From positions 35,163,756 through 35,227,755 of the forward strand of contig NC_081832.1 in NCBI RefSeq assembly GCF_030867095.1: a DNA stretch of 64,000 nucleotides, given 5' to 3'. Both the position numbers and the translations under genes were made by a program. Positions 58,031 through 64,000 of this stretch are shown here, piece by piece. Position 1 is the stretch's first letter. Each line of letters starts with the position of its first letter. A model generated the notes under the pieces. The model saw only the letters and a list, made by a program, of their open reading frames with translations. It made no database searches and had not been told where the DNA came from. This DNA is from Alligator mississippiensis (taxonomy: Eukaryota; Chordata; Crocodylia; Alligatoridae).

Positions 58031-60307
58031 TTCTGAAGCTCATGGCAGAGCCCCGCAAGCAGTGTGGGGCAGCAGGGATGATGGAGGCTGAAGCTCAGCT
58101 ACCTGATGGGAGGTATTTTCTAAGGGGTCTGAGAGAGAGTTGGGGGCCAGTGACTGGTGGTTATGTGATAAGGTGGAGGCTGGAATAGAGTGCCCAGGAG
58201 TGAGCAGACCTAGAAGAACATCAGAGCCCAGATGGGTGGAAAAAGACCAGAGCAGGTAGGCCTGCAGTGGTCCTGGCACATGACCTGAAACTATCCCCTG
58301 CTGGGGTTAGATGGTGTGGTGGGGCTGCCTGTAGTGGGGCAATCTCCAGGAAATGCCACACCTGTGCCTCCCTAGTGAAAGGTGAGTATGGGGCACTTGA
58401 AAGCCTCAGCCCCCACTGCCTTTTGGGTGACTGTGGAGGGGAAAGGCTAGGGGAGCATACCCTGACAGAAAAGCACCAGGCTTGGGTGGCAGCAGGGGGA
58501 CCAGGACAACCTGAGGCCCAACGCCGGAGAGAGCGAGGCCTAGTGGGAGGCCTGAATAAGTACAAGGCCTAGCGTGAGGCCAGGTTAGAGGTCCAGGCAC
58601 ACTGACAGACACCTGAGGCTTGAGTGGGCCATAGGCCAAATTTGAGATGCCCAAGGCCAAAGTGGGCCAGGGGCCGGAATCAGCCCAGTGTGTGGGGCAT
58701 TAGACCTGACGCCTCATCATACAGTAGGGTCTGAATTGGGTGGCCTGAAGCTCTGTGAGGCGCCAGGACCAAGAATGCATGAGATGAAGCCTGGAGGGCT
58801 GTATAAAGTAGGGAGAGGCCTGGGTGGTCAGGAAGGGCTATACAGAGCAGGACAGTGTGACTGAGGCACAAGAAAGGGACAGAGTGAGTGCCATCTGAAA
58901 GGCCTGGGACACGCTACAGGGATGGTTTGGAGCCGTGTATTATGCCCTTGGCATCAGGGCATTAAATGGGCAGCCTCCCACCTAGAAACAACTATTTAGT
59001 TACAACAAAGGCGTGGCGGGTGAGTCAGGTGGGCAGACTGCCCTAGACAGGTGGACAGGCTGATGTCATGACCAGCCTTAAGACAGCCCCCTGTCACAAA
59101 CAGAAACAGGGCTCTCTTGCTCCTGCTTGGGCTCCGGTAGCCCAGTCTCTCTCTCCGTCTGGCCCTGCTGGACCTTCCAGGCCTCAGCCCCTCTCCCTAG
59201 GCTTTAGCCCTAGATACCCACCAGGTCCTGGACCCTGGTAGAGCTCTATACGGGCCTTAGCCCCTCACAATACAGAGCGTTTCCAAGGCATTCCCCCTGT
59301 GATCCCTTCTAACTCTGGTCACCTTGTTCAAGCATTGGTCCCTTGGCCTGAGCCTTGCCTGTGCCACCTTCCAGGGGCTTCTGCCCCTCCAGGCCCTTGC
59401 TCTTGCCTGTCCCAGTCAGGCCTCCCTTCAGGGCACCTGCCCTTCTAAGCTCTCCTCCAGGACTGCACATGCCAGGTTCCAAGCCCACAGCTCAAGAGAA
59501 CAGCATGCATCCCTGGCCTCTGTCACTCTCTTTCTTCCTATGTTCGGTCCCTGGCCCTGCCTCATTGTGCTTACACATAGGCCTTGGCCCTCTTAGCATT
59601 AGCCTACTCCATTCCCCTTGTTGCTTTGCTGGGCTTGAAACTCAGAGTGCCCCAGTCACCCTGCTGTGTGTCCTCCAATCCTCCCCTACAGTCACAATCT
59701 GGTCATCCCATGTAACACAAACCCCAAACAACAAAAGAAATAAAACATATAATTTATCTCCCCATATGATGCACCTGCAGAGCTCCTTCTATTGTGATGA
59801 TATGGATATAGCCACTTTGAGCCTTGCACCTCAGGTTCAGGCTTATAGGGCATTTATACACATACCTTTGTGTGCCCCGATGTACTTGATTAATGGAGTC
59901 TGCTCCGCACGTGAGCTGACGCACATTGAGCTGTGTTGCATGCAGTTGTATAAGTGGCAAAATGCACGTCAGCATGCAGAAAATGGTGGTGGTGCACTTT
60001 TGAACTAAAAAATCTTTGTTATATACCAGCAACAGAATGAAAATGAATACACCTTGAAGAATGGCTAAGTACAACCAGACCAGGAAGCAGAAATTCCATG
60101 TCTAACAAATTGTCATAGCCCAGAGATATGGTGATCAAATCATGCATTGCTTATTAATTACATTATAGAAGCATTAAGAGCATGAAGCCAAGGATAAGGA
60201 ACATGCTGTGCTACATGCTGTGCAAGCACAACAAAAAGATGATCGCCCCTATCCTCATAAGTAGGTTATCTTAGCTAGTTAAACAAGTCATCACTGAAAG
60301 CTCATAC
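58031..60307 (-). other. SAMHD1 intron, GC-rich, no gene seen
   Basis: Bases 58030-59700 are GC-rich with loose repetition of gaggcctggg- and ggccttagcccct-like words. Overlapping frames occur on both strands, and none shows a domain. It may be an undescribed repeat. Bases 59700-60307 are AT-rich intron. Confidence 0.5.
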
Positions 60308-60423
60308 CTGTTAGTTTAGAGTAGGCTTCCATATCTTCCATTGCAGTAGAAATCTTGTAGTATTTTCTGTCTGAACCCTCTATTTTAATGTGGGGATCTG
60401 CTTTTAGGAAAGCATCTGTAATC
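60308..60423 (-). CDS. SAMHD1: SAMHD1 coding exon (human residues ~385-424)
   Basis: The exon has 116 bases in phase 1 + 38 codons + 1. It starts with the G that completes Met and reads [10 protein letters not shown]..., ending ...EAYSKLT plus a G that completes Asp in the next exon. The acceptor is ...ttaatag and the donor gtatgag. It is alpha-helical HD-domain sequence with strong similarity to human. The loop after KIEG is two residues different in composition from the human GAGGKK loop but keeps the length. Confidence 0.93.
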
Positions 60424-61214
60424 CTATTAAGAGACGTCAGATATGCAATTAGGGAAAGATATATTTTGAAAAAGTGTCCACTTAGATTTTAAAGAGTCAG
60501 GAAATGGAAAAAGGTTCAATCTACTGGAAATATAGAACCTCTCACCACTAAGTATTCTAAGTTAGAAGACAAAAAAAATTAAGTGTACTACCATATTTCT
60601 TGTCACCAAAGATTAAATTGCAGTGTAACTATATATTAAAGCATAACCAGCTTGTTTATTTCTGAGCAATTTCATTAAAAAAAAAAAACCCTATTAAAAC
60701 AATGAGACAGAAATTTGCTGCCTTGCTTTAAAGTCATGTTACCTGCTTTATAGTGCTTAGTTTGCTGTACAGTAGCCTGGAAGATGATGATATATATTCA
60801 GCCATATTGTGCACCAAAATACACCTGATGATTAAACAGCTGCATGAATTACTTAGGATTCATGAAATATATAATGCTTTACTTCAAAAATGAAGGAGCC
60901 ACACAATGAAGGTAGCGGGAAACATTTCTAAAACAGCCAGGCTCTTCCTAAATTATAACAGCTGAAGGACACCTTGCATTTTTTACAATAAACATGCAGT
61001 ATAAAAAAGAAAGCCTGCTTCATTATTTAGGTTTCATCAACCTGCCATTAAGTGGGTTTCAGTATAAAAGAAGGTCCTTATTACCTTCATTTTTCATGCT
61101 TTAAGAACAAAGTTACAATCACCACCAGACTATAGAAGTTTAAATAAATGTATAAAGACAGAGTTTAATAACTCACCGTAAGCAAGCTACGCTTTTCTTC
61201 AATTTACATCTAAA

Positions 61215-62502
61215 TGGGTGCATCTACATGAGACACTACTGTGCAGTAGACCAATTTATTGTGCGGTAAGTGTCACCATCTACATATGGAGACACTTACT
61301 GTGCAGTAAGTTGGTTTACTCCACAGTTAATTTGCTAACTTCAAATGCAGATAGCAAACTAATTGCGGAGTAGTTACTGCGCAGTAAGACATGTGTAGAC
61401 AGTCAACTGGGAGCTAATTTGTTCCTGGTCAGCTGGGCAAGGGGCAAGAGATAGCTCCCTGCCTCCAGGAGTTGCCTGCTGCCAGGGCAGACTCCAGTGG
61501 AAGAACCTGAGCTGGGACAATGTCCCCTTGCCCCAGCAGCACGAAGTTCCCAGCCCAAGTTTCATCATCAGAGCAGGGGATGGGAGATTATTTCCTACCC
61601 CTGGGAACTGCCTGCAGCCAGGGCAGGGAGACATTGTTCCAGCCTGGATTCCATCACCAGAGCCCCCAGGGACAGGGATCAATCTCTCAGCCTCGCTTCG
61701 ATCATGGAGGCAGGGCCTGCAGCTCCCTGCATAGGGAGAGTTCCTCACCCAGCCTAGAGCTGGCTGGGACCTACCCCAGACCCAGCCAATTCCCAGCCAG
61801 CCCTGGGCTGCATGGGGAAGTATGCATGTGCATCCTGGAGCTGGCTGGGAACCTGTTTCAGACCGGTCCAGCCAGCTCCAGGCTGTACATGCAGACTTCT
61901 TGAGCAGCTGGATGGGAACTGTCCCAGTCTGCGACAAGTCCCAACCTGCAGCTCTTTCCCATCCCCATCCCCAAATTGTGCAATTGAGACACAGGGCTTG
62001 GAAAGAGCTGTGGGGGAGGGGTAGGTCCCAGCCCCTCTCATGTGTCCTGGACCATCACAACTACAACATCAGTCCAACACTAACAAAAGCACATAAATGG
62101 TTTACAACCTGCAGCTTCAGCATTTCCCTGCCCAGCTGGGGGCATGCTGCTAATTTCCCCACTAGTGGGTCAGGGCAGGGGGCTGGGACCTGTCCCTCCC
62201 TCACAGCTCTCTCCCAGTCCCCTACCCCCGAATGAGGAGCAAGGGCCAGGAGCTCCCTACTGCTGGGGCAGGGGGACATTGTCCCAGCCCAGGTTCTACC
62301 ATCAGAGCCTGCACTGGCAGCGAGCAGCTCTCAGTGGCAGGGAGCAACCTCCCAGCCCCTCCACCCAGGAGACAACTGTCTCCTGGCCCTGTGCTCCTGC
62401 CGCCCAAGGGGAGCATGGAGCTCCCCATGGATGCTGTAGGAGGGCAGAGCAAGGTTGGAGCAAATCTGCTCCCAAATGCCTGCACATGTAGATGCCTACC
62501 CA
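61215..62502. mobile_element. TIR element with internal inverted duplication
   Basis: The left end is TGGGTGCATCTACATG. The right end read on the minus strand is TGGGTAGGCATCTACATG. Internally 61500-61570 and 62230-62310 are inverted copies (gggacaatgtcccc...gccccagcag). Small palindromes such as ttactgcgcagtaa lie near the left end. No target duplication or transposase is seen. Confidence 0.65.
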
Positions 62503-62718
62503 AGGTAGGTTCATCCAGAAACATTTACTCATAAAGACATGCCCACTGATTAGTTACATGTTCCAAATAAATAAAGTACAGCTTTAAAGCAGAGAGGAAA
62601 ATAAATAAATAAATGAAAAGTAGTGTTGAAGGAGTATAGCTCAAAGTTAGTTGGGCTTAGGTTGAACTTTTAATAATTTATTACACGTAATATACAAAAA
62701 AGGCACACGGTTCTACAG

Positions 62719-63034
62719 CAGTGGTTCTCAACCTTTATAGACACAAGGTGCCCCCTCAACAGACACAAGGCAGCCCTTGGAAAATGCCAGTTCTTTGTTT
62801 TCACTCAATTTCTGACTACAGAAAAATAATAGAAAACTACGGATAAATAATCTTACATTGTAAAGAACTTGGAAAGACAATAACAGGTCAGGAAGTTTTT
62901 AACATTATGAATTCCTATTTGAAATCTCTGGGCTTTTCATATGAATCACATTTGCATACATAACCATGCTAATACTGAGTGGCACCCCATGGCATCCTTG
63001 AAAGGATCCTGTGGCAGCCTGGTTCAGAATCAAT
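62719..63034. mobile_element. hAT-type MITE (MER5-like ends), copy 2
   Basis: The left end is CAGTGGTTCTCAACC and the right end ggttcagaatcaatg is its degenerate inverse. Same family as 7910-8253. It lies about 170 bases from a SAMHD1 exon. An (AAAT)n run is nearby at about 62598-62616. Confidence 0.8.
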
Positions 63035-63207
63035 GCAGTCTGGCTAAAGTATGAGATTAAATAGAGTTAGAATCCTGTAAAAATGCACAAACTTTCTCTT
63101 TGCCTGTTATGAAGACTTAAAAGTAGATGCTGGTGTTGTCAAGAAAGCATAACATTTTCATTTCAGCCATTCAACACAAACCAACAAAATACAAAATGAC
63201 TACTTAC

Positions 63208-63299
63208 ATTGTTTCAATGATGTTGCCAACCTTGTGTTGGTAGGCTCTGCGGTGTAAGCAATTCCTTGTATGGAACATATCATACAAATTTCCAACCTC
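63208..63299 (-). CDS. SAMHD1: SAMHD1 coding exon (human residues ~355-385)
   Basis: This is the most upstream exon in the window: 30 codons plus 2 bases, starting [10 protein letters not shown] and ending in an AT that the next exon completes to Met. The acceptor is ...gatccag and the donor gtaagta. It contains the residues matching N358, D361, R366, H370, Y374, H376, K377 and V378, which line the allosteric and dNTP sites in the human enzyme. The human S368 position is Cys here. The reading frame is also open upstream of the acceptor, so the 5' border rests on the AG and on homology. Confidence 0.93.
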
Positions 63300-64000
63300 C
63301 TGGATCAAAAGATGAAGTTCTGTCTCATTTGCCCCATGATTTAAGTTGGACTGTTTCACAGTGTTAAGGATTCAAATAAATTAACTTCCATTCAGTATGC
63401 ACTATACAAAGGAAGTGGCAACTTTCTCCACTGATGAATTCATGAACAGCTTCTATCTCTACCTACTACTTTAAGTGAGCTTTACAGATATCTTTTCCAA
63501 CTAAAAGAAGTCTTACTACATTCAATGTTTTATTAATGTATTTGTTATTTTAGGAAGCTGTCTGCAACATGAAAAAGAAAAGTTTGAAAATGTAGTAAGT
63601 TTCTCTGCTGGATGTCCATTTTAAGCTATGGCAGGTACTTTAATCTAAGCTCCTATCTTACTTTAACAGCCAAAACTTTATTTTCAATAACATTTTTCAG
63701 ATGCTGGATCCAAACTGAACAGTAGAAATGTTTTAGAGCTTCCACCATCCTGGATGCATACCAACAGCACTACAAAAATTGTACTTTTATTGCTTCCTGT
63801 AATAGATCAAAAATACTGCCTGATCAACAGGGATCTCGGTTTTCTGTTTCCCATGGAAAAACGTGGATTTTTCCTTTTACCGAAGGAAATGTGGGTTTCT
63901 CATTTTAAGAAAGAAACCTGTGGATTTTGCTGTTTTGCAGAGAGCTCTCTGTAGGCTGGCAGAGTTCCAGCCTACAGGGGGTTGGGAGGGAGTGGGAAGA
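63300..64000 (-). other. SAMHD1 intron upstream of first visible exon
   Basis: No further SAMHD1 exon is recognisable up to the window end. The purine-rich 63930-64000 stretch may start another repeat. Confidence 0.55.

Larger units (their letters stand above)
40063..63299 (-). other. SAMHD1: SAMHD1 gene, 3' half (seven coding exons plus putative 3' UTR)
   Basis: Gene-level entry. SAMHD1 is a nuclear dNTP triphosphohydrolase that lowers cellular dNTPs, restricts retroviruses and LINEs, and helps at stalled replication forks. Seven exons with GT/AG borders join in phase into a 272-residue C-terminal half ending in TGA at 41331-41333. Human SAMHD1 has 626 residues, and residues 355-626 also number 272. 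The HD catalytic core (human H167, H206, D207, D311) and the SAM domain are encoded upstream, outside the window. Allosteric residues matching N358, R366, H370, K377, R451, K455 and K523 are readable, as are C522, a TPxK site matching T592, and an RLF motif matching L620-F621. Introns are long and full of transposons. No frameshift or premature stop is seen in these exons, so the gene is probably functional. Residue numbers come from memory of the human protein. Confidence 0.95.

Noticed and set aside
61374..62534. Several open frames on both strands
   Set aside because: All lie inside the TIR element at 61215-62502 and reflect its GC-rich inverted duplications.
1..64000. CRISPR arrays, operons, tRNA or rRNA genes
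   Set aside because: The window is vertebrate intronic and repeat DNA; no regular spacer array, ribosome-binding sites or RNA-gene signatures were seen.

Overview
This is a window of a vertebrate nuclear genome, most likely from a sauropsid. I favour a crocodilian because CR1 LINEs dominate, some of them almost intact, and they sit beside Tx1-clade LINEs, Ty3/Gypsy elements, class I-like endogenous retroviruses (ERVs) and many hAT-type elements. The species call is an inference. I see no bacterial genes, tRNA, rRNA or CRISPR arrays.

The only host gene is the 3' half of SAMHD1, on the minus strand. Eight coding exons lie at 63208-63299, 60308-60423, 54593-54732, 52265-52360, 50237-50341, 44683-44820 and 41331-41462 (seven intervals in gene order, the last carrying the stop); any earlier exons lie beyond base 64000. 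All splice sites are GT/AG and the reading phases join without a break. Together they encode 272 residues, equal to human residues 355-626 as I remember that protein. The allosteric-site residues, the redox cysteine, the TPxK CDK site and the C-terminal cyclin-binding motif can all be read. (Correction for clarity: seven exons are seen, not eight.)

Bases 1-39540 are transposon-rich DNA downstream of SAMHD1. A degenerate ~100-127 bp tandem repeat (1-288, 6292-6480, 7040-7909) is split by a hAT-like element (289-6291), which itself holds a complete Ty3/Gypsy element (332-5158, TSD CCTGC). A Tx1-clade LINE follows (8560-11221). A CR1 tail is split by a 9-kb ERV (11454-20413, 4-bp TSD), and that ERV's pol gene is split by another CR1. 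Next come CR1, Tx1 and L3-like fragments, a hAT transposase relic, and a solo LTR (26460-27223, 5-bp TSD). Then there is a second ERV (28840-39538) whose 5' LTR holds a CR1 that itself holds another CR1.

From 39540 to 64000 lie the SAMHD1 3' UTR, exons and introns. The introns hold a nearly intact CR1 with both ORFs (about 45250-49345), inserted in an older L3-like CR1, and at least six terminal-inverted-repeat or hairpin elements, one with a perfect 8-bp TSD.

I found no clearly new multi-gene system. The most notable points are the juxtaposition of a retroelement-restricting dNTPase gene with near-intact CR1 copies, the SGNH-esterase-like CR1 ORF1, the missing canonical primer site in the first ERV, and several precise nested insertions and palindromes.
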